From positions 1 through 64,000 of the forward strand of contig NZ_MUNP01000070.1 in assembly GCF_002001105.1 (NCBI RefSeq): 64,000 nt of DNA, read 5' to 3'. Positions 9,666 through 21,374 of the stretch are shown in pieces. Below the pieces are notes generated by a model. The model did not search any database. It was given only the letters and a program-made list of their open reading frames with translations, and was not told where the DNA came from. Both the position numbers and the translations under genes were made by a program. Each line of letters opens with the position of its first letter. The stretch's first letter is position 1. The stretch comes from Rhodanobacter sp. C06 (GTDB lineage: Bacteria > Pseudomonadota > Gammaproteobacteria > Xanthomonadales > Rhodanobacteraceae).

Positions 9666-9729
9666 CGGGAAAATCTCCCGCCATTTTCGTCCAACACGGG
9701 AAAAACCACCACTTGGCGGCGAATATACT
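9666..9729 (+). promoter_or_regulatory. Candidate Lrp sites and -10 element in the lrp-dadA divergent region
   Basis: CGGGAAAAT at 9666 and CGGGAAAAA at 9697 lie 31 bases apart, about three helical turns. An inverted ATTTTCG lies between them at 9683. A TATACT hexamer at 9724-9729 could be the dadA -10. Lrp proteins bind several phased, partly symmetrical AT-containing sites, so this arrangement is suggestive. No convincing -35 is seen at the standard distance, which would fit an activated promoter. Confidence 0.4.
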
Positions 9730-9785
9730 GTGCGATTCATCCGCTGCGCAGCGCTTGGCGCAGGGAATCTGGCCAGGAGGAAACG

Positions 9786-11057
9786 ATGCGGATACTGATG
9801 CTCGGCAGCGGCGTGATCGGCGTGACCAACGCGTGGTACCTGCGCCAGGCCGGACACGAGGTGACCGTGCTGGACCGCGAGGCCGGCCCGGCGCTGGAGA
9901 CCAGTTTCGCCAATGCCGGCCAGCTGTCGTTCGGCTACACCTCGCCATGGGCCGCGCCCGGCGTGCCGCTGAAGGCGATCAAGTGGCTGTTCGAGGCGCA
10001 TGCGCCGCTGTCGATCCGCCCCACCGCGAACCCGGACCAGTACCGCTGGCTGTGGCAGATGCTGCGCAACTGCAGCGCCGCCCGCTACGCCGTCAACAAG
10101 GCGCGCATGGTGCGCCTGTCCGACTACAGCCGCGACTGCATCAACGAGCTGAGCCGCGCCACCGGCATCGACTACGAGGGGCGCCAGCTCGGCACCACGC
10201 AGCTGTTCCGCACCCGGCAGCAGCTCGATGCGGCGGCCCACGACATCGAGGTGCTGCGCGAGTACGGCGTGCCCTACGAGGTGCTGGACCGCGCCGGCAT
10301 CGTCAAGGCCGAACCGGCGCTGGCGGCCACCGTCGACAAGCTGGTCGGCGCGCTGCGCCTGCCGATGGACCAGACCGGCGACTGCCAGCTGTTCACGCGC
10401 AAGCTGGCGGCGCTGGCCGCCGCGGCCGGCGTCGAGTTCCGCTACGGCCAGGAAGTGGGTGGCCTGCAGCGCGACGGCGAGCGCATCGCCGGCGTGCGCA
10501 TCGGCGACCGGCTGGAAAGCGCCGACGCCTACGTGGTCGCGCTGGGCAGCTGGTCGCCGCAACTGCTCGCGCCGCTGGGCCTGCGCCTGCCGGTGTACCC
10601 GCTCAAGGGCTATTCGCTGACCGTGCCGATCACCGACCCGGACGGCGCACCGACCTCCACCATCCTGGACGAGAGCTACAAGATCGCGGTCACCCGTTTC
10701 GACGACCGCATCCGCGTCGGCGGCATGGCCGAGGTGGTCGGCTACGACCGCTCGCTGAACCCGCGCCGGCGCGCCACCCTGGAAAAGGTGGTGAACGACC
10801 TCTACCCGCGCGGCGGCGACCTCGCCCGCGCCATGTTCTGGACCGGCCTGCGCCCGGCCACGCCGGACGGCACGCCGGTGGTGGGCGCCACGCCGTACCG
10901 CAACCTCTACCTCAACACCGGCCACGGCACGCTGGGCTGGACCATGGCCGCCGGCTCGGGCCGCTACCTCACCGACCTGATCGCCGGCAGGACCCCGGCG
11001 ATCGACCCCGAAGGCCTGGACATCTTCCGCTACCTCGGCCAAGCGGGGCGGCACTGA
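9786..11057 (+). CDS. dadA: D-amino acid dehydrogenase (DadA)
   Basis: DadA is a membrane-associated FAD enzyme that oxidises D-alanine and other D-amino acids to 2-oxo acids and ammonia, feeding electrons to the respiratory chain. The 423 residues start with the dinucleotide-binding [13 protein letters not shown]. They continue with the family segments [21 protein letters not shown] and, near the C-terminus, [17 protein letters not shown] and [23 protein letters not shown] ribosome site precedes the ATG. The stop overlaps the start of alr (TGATG), so the two are translationally coupled. Confidence 0.96.
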   Translation: MRILMLGSGVIGVTNAWYLRQAGHEVTVLDREAGPALETSFANAGQLSFGYTSPWAAPGVPLKAIKWLFEAHAPLSIRPTANPDQYRWLWQMLRNCSAARYAVNKARMVRLSDYSRDCINELSRATGIDYEGRQLGTTQLFRTRQQLDAAAHDIEVLREYGVPYEVLDRAGIVKAEPALAATVDKLVGALRLPMDQTGDCQLFTRKLAALAAAAGVEFRYGQEVGGLQRDGERIAGVRIGDRLESADAYVVALGSWSPQLLAPLGLRLPVYPLKGYSLTVPITDPDGAPTSTILDESYKIAVTRFDDRIRVGGMAEVVGYDRSLNPRRRATLEKVVNDLYPRGGDLARAMFWTGLRPATPDGTPVVGATPYRNLYLNTGHGTLGWTMAAGSGRYLTDLIAGRTPAIDPEGLDIFRYLGQAGRH

Positions 11058-12133
11058 TGCGGCCCGCGCAAGCCCTGATCGACCTGGCCGCGCTGCGCCA
11101 CAACTACCGGCTGGCGAAGAAGCTGGGCGGCGGCAAGGCGCTGGCGATCGTCAAGGCCGACGCCTACGGCCACGGCGCGGTGGCCTGTGCACGTGCGCTG
11201 GAAGCCGAGGCCGACGGCTTCGGCGTGGCCTGCATCGAGGAGGCGCTGGAACTGCGTGGCGCCGGCATCGCCGCGCCGATCCTGCTGATGGAAGGCTGCT
11301 TCGATGCCGACGAACTGCCGCTGGTCGTCGAGCACGACCTGTGGATCGCGGTGGCCTCGCCCGAACAGCTCGAAGCGGTGCTCGCGTTCGAGATCCACGC
11401 CACCCTGCACATCTGGCTGATGCTGGACAGCGGCATGCACCGGCTGGGACTGTCGCCCGAGGATTTCCGCGCCGCGCACGCACGCCTCTCCGCGCGGCCG
11501 AACGTGGCGCCGCTGGTGCTGATGAGCCACCTCGCGCGCGCCGACGAGCTGGACAGCCCGCGCACGCTGGAGCAACTGGACAACTTCCGCCGCGCTACCG
11601 CCGGCCTCGCCGGCGAAACCAGCCTGTGCAACTCGGCCGCCGCGCTGGGCTGGCCGCAACTGCGCAACGACTGGGCGCGCCCGGGGCTGATGCTGTACGG
11701 CGCCGATCCGCTGCATGGGCAGCCCCACGAGCACGCCGACGAGCTGCGCGCGGTGATGACGCTGCAGTCGCGCGTGTTCCTGGTGCGCGAGATCGCCGTG
11801 GGCGAACCGGTGGGCTACGGCGCCCGCTTCGTCGCCCAGCGCCCCACCCGCGTCGGCGTGGTGGCGATGGGCTATGCCGACGGTTACCCGCAATACGCCC
11901 CCAACGGCACGCCGGTGCTGATCGACGGCCAGCCCGGCCACACCATCGGGCGCGTCTCGATGGACATGCTCACCGTCGAGCTCACCGACCATCCGCAGGC
12001 CGGCGTGGGCAGCCTGGTGCAACTGTGGGGTGACACGCCGCGCGTGCCGGCGCTGGCGCCGCTGTGCAACACCAGCGCCTACCGGTTGCTGTGCGCGCTG
12101 AAGCGCGTGCCGCGCCGCTACGTCAACGGCTGA
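11057..12133 (+). CDS. alr: Alanine racemase, catabolic type
   Basis: This PLP enzyme interconverts L- and D-alanine. It has 358 residues. The PLP-binding lysine is K33 in VKADAYGHG, and the catalytic tyrosine is Y254 in VGYGARF. The PLP contacts SMDMLTVEL and the C-terminal [19 protein letters not shown] are also present. The ATG overlaps the dadA stop by one base, giving a dadA-alr (dadAX-like) operon. The racemase turns L-alanine into the substrate of DadA; it may also supply D-alanine for peptidoglycan. It ends 12 bases from convergent ftsK. Confidence 0.95.
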   Translation: MRPAQALIDLAALRHNYRLAKKLGGGKALAIVKADAYGHGAVACARALEAEADGFGVACIEEALELRGAGIAAPILLMEGCFDADELPLVVEHDLWIAVASPEQLEAVLAFEIHATLHIWLMLDSGMHRLGLSPEDFRAAHARLSARPNVAPLVLMSHLARADELDSPRTLEQLDNFRRATAGLAGETSLCNSAAALGWPQLRNDWARPGLMLYGADPLHGQPHEHADELRAVMTLQSRVFLVREIAVGEPVGYGARFVAQRPTRVGVVAMGYADGYPQYAPNGTPVLIDGQPGHTIGRVSMDMLTVELTDHPQAGVGSLVQLWGDTPRVPALAPLCNTSAYRLLCALKRVPRRYVNG

Positions 12134-12145
12134 TCGGCACGCGGG

Positions 12146-14473
12146 TCAATCCCTGGGCGGTGGTGGTGCCAGCACTTCACGGTTGCCGTTGTGCTGCGGG
12201 GCGCTGACCACGCCGTCCTGCTCCATCTGCTCGATCAGGCGCGCGGCGCGGTTGTAGCCGATGCGCAGGTGGCGCTGCACGCCCGAGATCGAGGCGCGCC
12301 GCGTCTGGGTGACGATGGCCACGGCCTTGTCGTAAAGCTGGGAGTCGGCGTCGCCGCCTTCTTCGCCTTCCTGCGGCAGGCCGGCGTCGTTGATGAACTT
12401 GCCGTCGCTGGTGGCCTGCACTTCCTCCAGCACGCCCTCGATGTACTGCGGTGCGCCCTGCGCCTTCAGCCAGTTCACCACGTTGTGCACCTCGTGGTCG
12501 TCCACGAAGGCGCCGTGCACGCGCTCGGGCGTGGCGGTGCCGGGCGGCAGGTAGAGCATGTCGCCGTGGCCGAGCAAGGCTTCCGCACCGGACTGGTCGA
12601 GGATCGTGCGCGAGTCGATCTTGCTCGATACCTGGAATGCGATGCGGGTGGGGATGTTCGCCTTGATCAGGCCGGTGATCACGTCCACCGACGGGCGCTG
12701 GGTGGCCAGCACAAGGTGCACGCCGGCGGCGCGCGCCTTCTGGGCGAGGCGGGCGATCAGCTCCTCCACCTTCTTGCCCACGATCATCATCATGTCGGCG
12801 AACTCGTCGATGATGATCACGATGTAGGGCAGCGGTTCCAGCGGCTCCGCGGCGAGGTTCGGCATCTCGGGGTTCGGCCGGAACAGCGGGTCCAGCAGCG
12901 GCTGGCCGGCGTTCTCGGCGTCCTTCACCTTCTTGTTGAAGCCGCCCAGGTTGCGCACGCCCACCGCGGCCATCAGCTTGTAGCGGCGCTCCATCTCGGC
13001 GACGCACCAGCGCAGCGCGTTGGCGGCCTCCTTCATGTCGGTGACCACCGGCGCCAGCAGGTGCGGGATGCCCTCGTAGACGCTGAGTTCCAGCATCTTC
13101 GGGTCGATCATGATCATCCGCACGTCTTTCGGGCTGGCCTTGTACAGCAGCGAAAGCACCATCGCGTTGACCGCCACCGACTTGCCCGAGCCGGTGGTGC
13201 CGGCCACCAGCAGGTGCGGCATCTTGGCGAGATCCACCACCACGGGCTTGCCGCCGATGTCCTTGCCCAGCGCCAGCGCCAGCGGCGACTTGGTCTGGTC
13301 GTAGCGGTCCGAGCGCAGGATCTCGGAGAGGTACACGATCTGCTTGCGGGTGTTGGGGATCTCCAGGCCGATCACGTTCTTGCCGGGGATCACGTCGACC
13401 ACGCGCACGCTGACCACGGAGAGCCCGCGCGCGATGTCCTTGTCCAGGCTGGACACCTGCGAGCCGCGCACGCCGGCGGCCGGCTCCAGCTCGAAGCGGG
13501 TGATCACCGGGCCGGGGTAGACGCCGACCACCTTGGCCTCGATGCGGAAATCCTTGAGCTTCAGCTCGACCTGGCGCGACAGCACTTCCAGGGTTTCCTC
13601 CGAGTAGCCCGGCCCCTGCTCCGGCGCCTCGTCCAGCAGCGACAGCGGCGGCAGCTCGCCGGGCGCGGAGGCGCCGGTGAACAGCGGGATCTGCGTCTCC
13701 AGCTTCGCGCGCTCGCTCTTGGCCACCGGCGCGGGCGGTGTCTCGATGCGCACCGGCTCGCGCTTGGCCTGCTTCACCGCCTCGACCTTCTTCGCCGTCT
13801 CGCGCTCGGCGCGCGCCTGCTGCGCCTTGAGCGCATCGGGCGCCGCGCGCAGCTTGCCGCGCAGCCACTCGACCGCACGCAGCGTGGCCTGCCCGGTCCA
13901 GTCCATCAGTTTGAACCAGGACAACCCGGTGGCCAGCGTCACCGCCACCAGAAACAGCGCCAGCAGCAGCAACGGTGCGCCCTTCTCGCCGAACGCGGCA
14001 AGCAGGCCATGCGCCACCGCGCTGCCGATCACGCCGCCGGCGCCTTGCGGCTCCATCGTGCTCTGCGGAAAGTTGAGCCAGCTCAGGCCCGGTGCGGTGA
14101 TGAAGAAGAACACCGCGCCGATCAGGCGCAGCGAGGATTCCCAGGGGTGCACCGGCTGCACGCCGCGCTGGCGCAGCACCTGCACGCCCAGCAGCAGCAG
14201 CAGCAGCGGGAAGCAATAGGCCACGCCGCCGAACAGGTAGCGCAGCAAGTCGGCGACGTAGGCGCCCACCGTGCCACCGAGGTTGTGCACGTGCGCCGCC
14301 GCGCCGACATGCGACCAGCTCGGATCCTGGGCGTCGTAGCTGAACAGGCAGACCAGTAGGTACAGCGCCAGCGGCAGCAGCACCAAGGCACCCGCTTCGC
14401 GCAGGCGACGCTTCAGCTCGTCGCTGAGCGGAGTGCGTTCCGTTTTCTGTTTGACGTTTGCGCTGCGCGCCAC
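12146..14473 (-). CDS. ftsK: DNA translocase FtsK
   Basis: FtsK anchors at the septum and pumps DNA so that chromosome dimers are resolved at dif by XerCD. The protein has 775 residues. The N-terminal part holds about four membrane helices up to residue 190, followed by a short charged linker ([19 protein letters not shown]). The RecA-like motor carries Walker A GTTGSGKS near 425-432 and Walker [15 protein letters not shown]. The C-terminal gamma winged helix ([20 protein letters not shown]) reads KOPS sites. It starts with GTG. The linker is short compared with the roughly 1,300-residue E. coli form, as is common outside the enterics. Confidence 0.97.
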   Translation of the reverse strand: MARSANVKQKTERTPLSDELKRRLREAGALVLLPLALYLLVCLFSYDAQDPSWSHVGAAAHVHNLGGTVGAYVADLLRYLFGGVAYCFPLLLLLLGVQVLRQRGVQPVHPWESSLRLIGAVFFFITAPGLSWLNFPQSTMEPQGAGGVIGSAVAHGLLAAFGEKGAPLLLLALFLVAVTLATGLSWFKLMDWTGQATLRAVEWLRGKLRAAPDALKAQQARAERETAKKVEAVKQAKREPVRIETPPAPVAKSERAKLETQIPLFTGASAPGELPPLSLLDEAPEQGPGYSEETLEVLSRQVELKLKDFRIEAKVVGVYPGPVITRFELEPAAGVRGSQVSSLDKDIARGLSVVSVRVVDVIPGKNVIGLEIPNTRKQIVYLSEILRSDRYDQTKSPLALALGKDIGGKPVVVDLAKMPHLLVAGTTGSGKSVAVNAMVLSLLYKASPKDVRMIMIDPKMLELSVYEGIPHLLAPVVTDMKEAANALRWCVAEMERRYKLMAAVGVRNLGGFNKKVKDAENAGQPLLDPLFRPNPEMPNLAAEPLEPLPYIVIIIDEFADMMMIVGKKVEELIARLAQKARAAGVHLVLATQRPSVDVITGLIKANIPTRIAFQVSSKIDSRTILDQSGAEALLGHGDMLYLPPGTATPERVHGAFVDDHEVHNVVNWLKAQGAPQYIEGVLEEVQATSDGKFINDAGLPQEGEEGGDADSQLYDKAVAIVTQTRRASISGVQRHLRIGYNRAARLIEQMEQDGVVSAPQHNGNREVLAPPPPRD

Positions 14474-14654
14474 CGGTGGGGGCTTCCTGTTGCCGTATTC
14501 CCGGCAAGTCTACACAGGCGGCGCGGGCTTCCATAGCTGGCCGATCCGCAGCCGCGGAATCTGCCCCCACGGCTTGAATCGGCCGCCTGCCTTCCCCATC
14601 CTTGCGGATCGGCATCCCCGATGATGCAACCTTCGTGGCGGTCGTGGCGAATAG

Positions 14655-15656
<1,002 letters not shown>

Positions 15657-15696
15657 TGCAGGACGCCCCGCCGCTCTGGTACGCCGGAGCGGCGCC

Positions 15697-16842
15697 ATGG
15701 ATAGCTGGCATCATCATGCCGTGATCGAAGCGCGCTTCCACGAGAACATTGCCGACATCCCGGCCGCCGACTGGGATGCGCTGCGTCCCGACGGCAATCC
15801 CTTCGTCACGCACGCGTTCCTGCACGCACTGGAAGACAGCGGCTGCGTGCGCCCGGCCTGGGGCTGGCAGGCGCATCACCTCGGCCTGTACGAACACGGC
15901 CGGCTGCGCGCCGCCGCGCCGCTGTACCTCAAGGGCAATTCGCACGGCGAGTTCGTGTTCGACTGGAGCTGGGCCGCCGCCTGGGAGCGCGCCGGCGGCG
16001 ACTACTACCCCAAGCTGCTATGCGGCGTGCCCTACTCGCCGATCCCCGGCCCGCGCCTGCTCGCCCGCGGCGACGCCACGCTGCAGCGCGCGCTGGTCGC
16101 GGCACTGCGCCGCGAGGCGGAACGCCTGAATCTGTCCTCGGTGCACGCGAATTTCCTGTGCGATGACGAGGCCGCCTTGTTCGGCGCGGACTGGCTGGCC
16201 CGCTCCGACGTGCAGTTCCACTGGCACAACCGGGGTTGGCGCGACTTCGACGATTTCCTCGCCGCGCTCAACCACAAGAAGCGCGCGAACATCCGTCACG
16301 AACGCGCCCGCGTCGCCGCCGGCGGACTGCGTGTGGAATGGCGCGGCGGCGACACGCTGGACGCGGCCGAATGGGACGCGGTGCATGCGCTCTACCTCGC
16401 CACGTTCGACGCCAAGGGCAACCACGCCGCGTTGACGCCTGGGTTCTTCCGCCGGCTCGGCGGCCTGGCGCAACTGGCGCTGGCCCGAGACGCGGACGGC
16501 ATCGCCGCGATGGCGCTGTTCCTCGAAGGCGACGGCGTGCTGTACGGCCGCTACTGGGGCAGCCGCATCGAAACGCCCGGCCTGCATTTCGAGCTGTGCT
16601 ACTACCGCGGCATCGAGCACGCGATCGAACGGGGCCTGCAGCGCTTCGAACCCGGCGCGCAGGGCGAGCACAAGCTGGCACGCGGCTTCCTGCCCGTGCG
16701 CACGCACTCGCGGCACCTGCTGCTGCACGAGGGTTTCCGTGCGGCCGTGCGCGAGGCGTTGCAGCACGAAGCCGAATCGATGGACGACTACGCGCGGGAG
16801 CTGGCTGCACACAGCCCGTATGCGCAAGGCGATGCGCGATGA
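15697..16842 (+). CDS. GNAT-like / FemAB-like N-acyltransferase (DUF482, COG3146)
   Basis: This 381-residue protein belongs to the family annotated as GNAT N-acetyltransferase or peptidogalycan-biosynthesis protein (DUF482). Typical segments are NPFVTHAFLHALEDSGCV near the N-terminus, LPLYLK-like AAAPLYLKGNSHGEFVFDWS, FDDFLAALNHKKRANIRHER in the middle, and YYRGIEHAIERGLQRFEPGAQGEHK. The fold resembles the FemAB acyltransferases, but the substrate is unknown. GGAG lies seven bases before the ATG. The stop overlaps the aat start (ATGA), so they form an operon. The same pairing with aat occurs widely in Proteobacteria. Confidence 0.85.
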   Translation: MDSWHHHAVIEARFHENIADIPAADWDALRPDGNPFVTHAFLHALEDSGCVRPAWGWQAHHLGLYEHGRLRAAAPLYLKGNSHGEFVFDWSWAAAWERAGGDYYPKLLCGVPYSPIPGPRLLARGDATLQRALVAALRREAERLNLSSVHANFLCDDEAALFGADWLARSDVQFHWHNRGWRDFDDFLAALNHKKRANIRHERARVAAGGLRVEWRGGDTLDAAEWDAVHALYLATFDAKGNHAALTPGFFRRLGGLAQLALARDADGIAAMALFLEGDGVLYGRYWGSRIETPGLHFELCYYRGIEHAIERGLQRFEPGAQGEHKLARGFLPVRTHSRHLLLHEGFRAAVREALQHEAESMDDYARELAAHSPYAQGDAR

Positions 16843-17576
16843 TCCGCCTGCCCGAGCTCGATCCCGCCACACCCGAGCGCTTCCCCGATCCGCGCACTGC
16901 GCTGTGCGAACCGAACGGCCTGCTCGCCTTCGGCGGCGACCTCGCGCCCGCGCGCCTGCTGGCCGCCTATGGCCAAGGCATCTTCCCGTGGTATGGCGAC
17001 GAGGAACCGATCCTGTGGTGGTCGCCCGATCCGCGCTGCGTGTTCCGCACCGGCACGCTGCGCATCAACCGCAGCCTGCGCCGGCAACTGCGCGGCAAGT
17101 CCTGGCGGGTGACCGTGGATCGCGCGTTCGAGGCGGTGATCCACGCCTGCGCCGCGCCACGCGACGGCCATGCCGGCACCTGGATCCTGCCCGAGATGAT
17201 CGATGCCTACGTCGCGCTGCACCGGCTCGGCCACGCGCATAGTGTCGAGGTGTGGGACGGCACGCGGCTGGTCGGCGGTGTCTACGGCCTGGCCGTCGGC
17301 CAGCTGTTCTGCGGCGAGTCGATGTTCAGTGCCGAGAGCGGCGGCTCCAAGCTCGCCCTGATGGCGCTGGCCGACCTGCTGCGGCAATGGGGTTGGCCGC
17401 TGATCGACGCGCAGGTGGCGAATGCACACACCCTGGGCCTGGGTGCCGAGGAAATCCCACGCGAACGCTATCTGCATGAGGCCACGCGTCTTGCCGCGCT
17501 GCCCGGCCGCGTGGGTAGCTGGGCCGACGCCGCGGCACTGCAGTCCCAGCCGGGCGCGACTCAGGCGGCCTGCTGA
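16839..17576 (+). CDS. aat: Leucyl/phenylalanyl-tRNA--protein transferase
   Basis: Aat attaches Leu or Phe from aminoacyl-tRNA to proteins with N-terminal Arg or Lys, creating N-degrons for ClpS and ClpAP. The 245 residues hold the family hallmarks GLLAFGGDL, YGQGIFPWY, WWSPDPRCVF, HAHSVEVWDG, GVYGLAVGQLFCGESMFS and LIDAQVANAHTLGLGAEEI. The ATG lies inside the stop of the previous gene. Its last 16 bases overlap the convergent HD-GYP gene. The partners clpS and clpA are at 50 kb in the same window. Confidence 0.96.
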   Translation: MIRLPELDPATPERFPDPRTALCEPNGLLAFGGDLAPARLLAAYGQGIFPWYGDEEPILWWSPDPRCVFRTGTLRINRSLRRQLRGKSWRVTVDRAFEAVIHACAAPRDGHAGTWILPEMIDAYVALHRLGHAHSVEVWDGTRLVGGVYGLAVGQLFCGESMFSAESGGSKLALMALADLLRQWGWPLIDAQVANAHTLGLGAEEIPRERYLHEATRLAALPGRVGSWADAAALQSQPGATQAAC

Positions 17577-18379
17577 GCCGGCGCCGCCGCCTGCTTCAGC
17601 GCCCCGTAATGGGCGAGGAACAGCTCGACCAGCCGCGGGTCGAGCTGGCTACCGGCGACCTCGCGCAGGTAGTCGAGCACCCGCGCTTCCGGCCATGCCG
17701 GCTTGTACGCGCGCTCGGTAATCAGCGCATCCCACACGTCGATCACGCTGAAGATGCGGGCGGCCAGCGGAATCGCCTCGCCGCGCAAGCCCTGCGGGTA
17801 ACCGCTGCCGTCCCAGCGCTCATGATGGCCATACGGCACCGCGCTGGAGCCGCGCAGGAAATCCACTTGCTGCAGCAGCTCGTGGCCGATCCACGGGTGC
17901 TGGCGCATCAGCGCAATCTCGCCCTCGTCCAACGGGCCGGGCTTGGTGAGGATCGTGTCCGGCAGCGCCAGCTTGCCGATGTCGTGCAGCAACGCACCCA
18001 GCCGCAGCTCGTCCAGCGCGCGGCCGCGCACGCCGTCCAACCGCGCCAGCTCGGTAGCCATGCGCGCCACGCGTTCGGAGTGATGGCCGGTCTCCTGGTG
18101 GCGCACGTCCATCGCCGTCACCAGCACGCGCAACGCCTGTTCGCGCCCCTGGCGCAGTCGACGGTTGCCTAGCTGCAGCCGTTGCACGTCCTTCCGGATC
18201 ATCCAGTACAGCATCGCACCGGTGACCAGCACGAAGATCCAGCCCTTCAGTGTCTGCAACTCCATGCGCAGGTTCGCATCCGGCACCAGCGCGTCCAGCG
18301 CGCGGTCGGAGCACCAGATCCAGATCGCCGCGAACAACACGTACACACCCGCGATGCGCAGTGGCGGACTCATCCGCAT
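17561..18379 (-). CDS. Membrane-anchored HD-GYP cyclic di-GMP phosphodiesterase
   Basis: This 272-residue protein has two N-terminal membrane helices (about 8-24 and 46-62), a short helical linker, and a complete HD-GYP domain. The metal-binding motif HDIGK is at 132-136, and HHERWDGSGYP at 185-195 carries the defining GYP. HD-GYP enzymes hydrolyse cyclic di-GMP to GMP. There is no large sensor region, only a short periplasmic loop. The start has two nearby ATGs (18379 and 18373). It converges with aat, overlapping 16 bases, and has no obvious operon partner. Confidence 0.92.
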   Translation of the reverse strand: MRMSPPLRIAGVYVLFAAIWIWCSDRALDALVPDANLRMELQTLKGWIFVLVTGAMLYWMIRKDVQRLQLGNRRLRQGREQALRVLVTAMDVRHQETGHHSERVARMATELARLDGVRGRALDELRLGALLHDIGKLALPDTILTKPGPLDEGEIALMRQHPWIGHELLQQVDFLRGSSAVPYGHHERWDGSGYPQGLRGEAIPLAARIFSVIDVWDALITERAYKPAWPEARVLDYLREVAGSQLDPRLVELFLAHYGALKQAAAPAQQAA

Positions 18380-18470
18380 GGCTGCGATTCCCCCGGCCTG
18401 TTGAAGTGTCTATTCCGCCACGCCCCGGCACGGTCGTCGAGGCGCGACTACCGACCCTGCGATGGATGTC

Positions 18471-19730
18471 TCACCCGCCGCGCGCAGAGTACTTGCGCGC
18501 CACGTAGTCGTCGAGGATGCCCACGAACTCGCTGGCGATGTGCTCGCCGCGCAAGGTCATCGCCTTCTCGCCGTCGATGAACACCGGTGCCGCCGGCGCC
18601 TCGCCGTTCCCCGGCAGCGAGATACCGATGTTCGCGTGCTTGGATTCGCCCGGCCCGTTCACCACGCAGCCCATCACCGCCAGCGTCATGTTCTCCACGC
18701 CGTCGTACTTCACCCGCCACATCGGCATGTTTTCGCGCACGTGCTCCTGCACGGTCTTGGCCAGCTCCTGGAAGAACTCGCTGGTGGTGCGGCCGCAACC
18801 CGGGCAGGCGGTGACCAGCGGCGTGAACGAACGCAGGCCCATGGTCTGCAGCAGTTCCTGCGCCACGATCACCTCGCCGGTGCGCGAGGCGCCCGGTTCG
18901 GGCGTGAGCGAGATGCGGATGGTGTCGCCGATGCCTTCCTGCAACAACACGGCGAGAGCTGCGCTCGACGCGGTGATGCCCTTGGAGCCCATGCCGGCTT
19001 CGGTGAGGCCCAGGTGCAGCGCGTAGTCGCAGCGCGTGGCGATGTCGCGGTACACCGCGATCAGCTCCTGCACGCCGGACACCTTGCACGACAGGATGAT
19101 GCGCTCGCGCGGCAAGCCGATCTTCTCCGCCAGCACTGCCGAATCCAGCGCCGAGCGGATCAGCGCCTCGCGCGCCACGTGGCTGGCATCCCACGGTTCG
19201 GCGCGGGTGTGGTTCTCGTCCATCAGCGTGGCGACCATCGCCTGGTCCAGCGAACCCCAGTTCGCACCGATGCGCACCGGCTTGCCGTACTGGATCGCCT
19301 TCTCGATGATCGCGCCGAACTGCGCGTCCTTCTTCTTGCCGAAGCCCACGTTGCCGGGGTTGATGCGGTACTTCGCCAGCACCTCGGCGCAGGCCGGTTC
19401 GGCTTCCAGCAGCTGGTGGCCGTTGTAATGGAAGTCGCCGACGATCGGCACGTCCACGCCCATCATCGCCAGCCGCTCGGCGATACGCGGCACCGCCGCT
19501 GCCGCCGCCGGCGTGTTCACCGTGATGCGCACGATTTCCGAACCCGCGCGGGCCAGCTCGGCGATCTGCTTCGCGGTGCTGACCGGATCTTCGGTGTCGG
19601 TGTTCGTCATCGACTGCACCACGATGGGTGCGCCGCCGCCCACCAACACCTTGCCAATCTGCACCCCAACGCTGGGACGACGCGCCATCGGCTCGGCCGC
19701 GCGCGGTTTCGGGGTAGAGGATTCGTTCAT
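18471..19730 (-). CDS. ispG: 4-hydroxy-3-methylbut-2-enyl diphosphate synthase (IspG/GcpE)
   Basis: IspG is the 4Fe-4S enzyme of the methylerythritol phosphate pathway that converts MEcPP to HMBPP. The protein has 419 residues from the ATG at 19730. The TIM-barrel part includes VGDFHYNGH and [11 protein letters not shown]. The C-terminal cluster domain holds Cys309 and Cys312 (ACPGCGRT) and Cys355 with Glu362 (CVVNGPGE). The insertion-containing N-terminus is the bacterial type. It is divergent from the cls-like gene; 118 bases separate the starts. Confidence 0.97.
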   Translation of the reverse strand: MNESSTPKPRAAEPMARRPSVGVQIGKVLVGGGAPIVVQSMTNTDTEDPVSTAKQIAELARAGSEIVRITVNTPAAAAAVPRIAERLAMMGVDVPIVGDFHYNGHQLLEAEPACAEVLAKYRINPGNVGFGKKKDAQFGAIIEKAIQYGKPVRIGANWGSLDQAMVATLMDENHTRAEPWDASHVAREALIRSALDSAVLAEKIGLPRERIILSCKVSGVQELIAVYRDIATRCDYALHLGLTEAGMGSKGITASSAALAVLLQEGIGDTIRISLTPEPGASRTGEVIVAQELLQTMGLRSFTPLVTACPGCGRTTSEFFQELAKTVQEHVRENMPMWRVKYDGVENMTLAVMGCVVNGPGESKHANIGISLPGNGEAPAAPVFIDGEKAMTLRGEHIASEFVGILDDYVARKYSARGG

Positions 19731-19848
19731 GCAGGCAACCGGAAAAGACTGCCGCGCGACGTCGCGGCGCAGGCGACAAGCATAACGGAACGTCCATGAC
19801 CGCAAGGCGAAAACCGGCGAATGTGCATGGCATGGCACACTGCCCGCC

Positions 19849-21282
19849 ATGCCCGCGACCTCGCCGTTGTCGTCCCCCGCCACCCGCCTGCTCGCCGAAC
19901 AGGCGCTGAGCCGCAGCGCTGGCGCACCGCTGCTGGGCGGCAATACGGTGGAGCTGCTGATCGATGGCGAGGCGCATTTCGCGTCCTGGCTGGCCGCGAT
20001 CCGTGGCGCGCAGCGCTGCGTGCTGCTGGAGAACTACATCATCCGCGACGACGCAGTCGGCCGCGCGTTCCGCGATGCGCTGGCCGAGCGCGCGCGCGCC
20101 GGCGTGTTCGTGGCCGTGGTGGCCGACTGGATGGGCTGCCTCGGCCAGTCCGGCCACACCTTCTGGCAACCGCTGCGCGCCGCCGGCGGCGAGGTGCGCA
20201 TCTTCAATCCGCCGCAACTGGGCCAGCCGTTCGGCTGGATCAGCCGCGACCACCGCAAGCTGCTGGTGGCGGACGGCACGCAGGGTTTTCTCTCCGGCGT
20301 GTGCATCAGCGCGAAATGGCTGGGCGACGCGCGACGCGGCGTGCCGCCGTGGCGCGACACCGGCGTGGCGCTGCGCGGCCCGGTGGTGGCGGAGATGCAA
20401 GCCGCATTCGCGCAGAGCTGGGCCGAGACCGGTGCCGAACTGCCGCCCTTCGCGGCGACCGGCGACAGCGCGGGCGGCAACGTGGCGCTGCGCCTGATCG
20501 CGACGCAACCCGCCAGCGCCGGCATCTACCGGCTCGACCAGATGATCGCCGCACTGGCACGCAAGACGCTGTGGCTCACCGACGCCTACTTCGTGGGCAC
20601 CGCACCCTATGTGCAGGCGCTGACGGCCGCCGCGCGCGACGGCGTGGACGTGCGCCTGCTAGTGCCGGGCACCAGCGACATTCCCATGGTGGCCAGCCTG
20701 TCGCGCTCGGGCTACCGGCCGCTGCTCCAGGCCGGCATCCGCGTGTTCGAGTGGAACGGCTCGATGCTGCACGCCAAGACGGCGGTGGCCGACGGCCAGT
20801 GGGCGCGGGTGGGCTCGTCCAACTTGAATCTCGCCAGCTGGCTGAGCAACCGCGAGATCGATGTGGCGATCGAGGACGCCGGCTTCGCCGCGCGACTCGC
20901 CGCGCAGTACGAACAAGACCTGGGCCACGCTACCGAGATCGTGCTGAGCCCGCGCCGTCATCGTCGCGACAAGCTGCGCGGCGCCAGCGAACGCCCACCG
21001 CGCGCCCATCACGACGGCGGCAGCTCCAGCCGCGCTGCCACCGGCGCGGTCCGCCTCGCCAACCGCATGGGCGCGGCGCTGATCGACCAACGCGTGCTGG
21101 GCCGCGCCGATGCCGGCCCGCTGGCGCTGGGCGCGCTGGCCCTGCTGCTGCTCGCCGTGCTGGCGTGGCGGTGGCCCGCCGTGCTGGCTTGGCCGCTGGG
21201 CGTGATCTGCGCGTGGCTGGCGCTGAACCTCGCCATCCGCGCCTGGCGCGAACGGCGTCGCAAGCCCGATCCCGACGACTGA
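19849..21282 (+). CDS. Phospholipase D family protein, cardiolipin synthase-like
   Basis: This 477-residue protein has two HKD motifs, H135-K137-D142 (HRKLLVAD) and H308-K310-D315 (HAKTAVAD), each followed by a GF(L)SG or GSSN block. This is the mark of phospholipase D-type cardiolipin synthases, which join phosphatidylglycerol with a second lipid. Unlike ClsA, the N-terminus lacks membrane helices; instead two hydrophobic helices lie at the C-terminus ([16 protein letters not shown] and [18 protein letters not shown]). This resembles ClsB/YbhO-type enzymes with an added membrane tail. Catalytic residues are intact. Confidence 0.85.
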   Translation: MPATSPLSSPATRLLAEQALSRSAGAPLLGGNTVELLIDGEAHFASWLAAIRGAQRCVLLENYIIRDDAVGRAFRDALAERARAGVFVAVVADWMGCLGQSGHTFWQPLRAAGGEVRIFNPPQLGQPFGWISRDHRKLLVADGTQGFLSGVCISAKWLGDARRGVPPWRDTGVALRGPVVAEMQAAFAQSWAETGAELPPFAATGDSAGGNVALRLIATQPASAGIYRLDQMIAALARKTLWLTDAYFVGTAPYVQALTAAARDGVDVRLLVPGTSDIPMVASLSRSGYRPLLQAGIRVFEWNGSMLHAKTAVADGQWARVGSSNLNLASWLSNREIDVAIEDAGFAARLAAQYEQDLGHATEIVLSPRRHRRDKLRGASERPPRAHHDGGSSSRAATGAVRLANRMGAALIDQRVLGRADAGPLALGALALLLLAVLAWRWPAVLAWPLGVICAWLALNLAIRAWRERRRKPDPDD

Positions 21283-21374
21283 CGGTACATCAGGCATCAC
21301 CTGCACAACATCCGCCAAGCCACTGTTATACAAGCCTCTGCGGCCAGTGTCAGACGTGCTAGGCTCGCGCTCTC

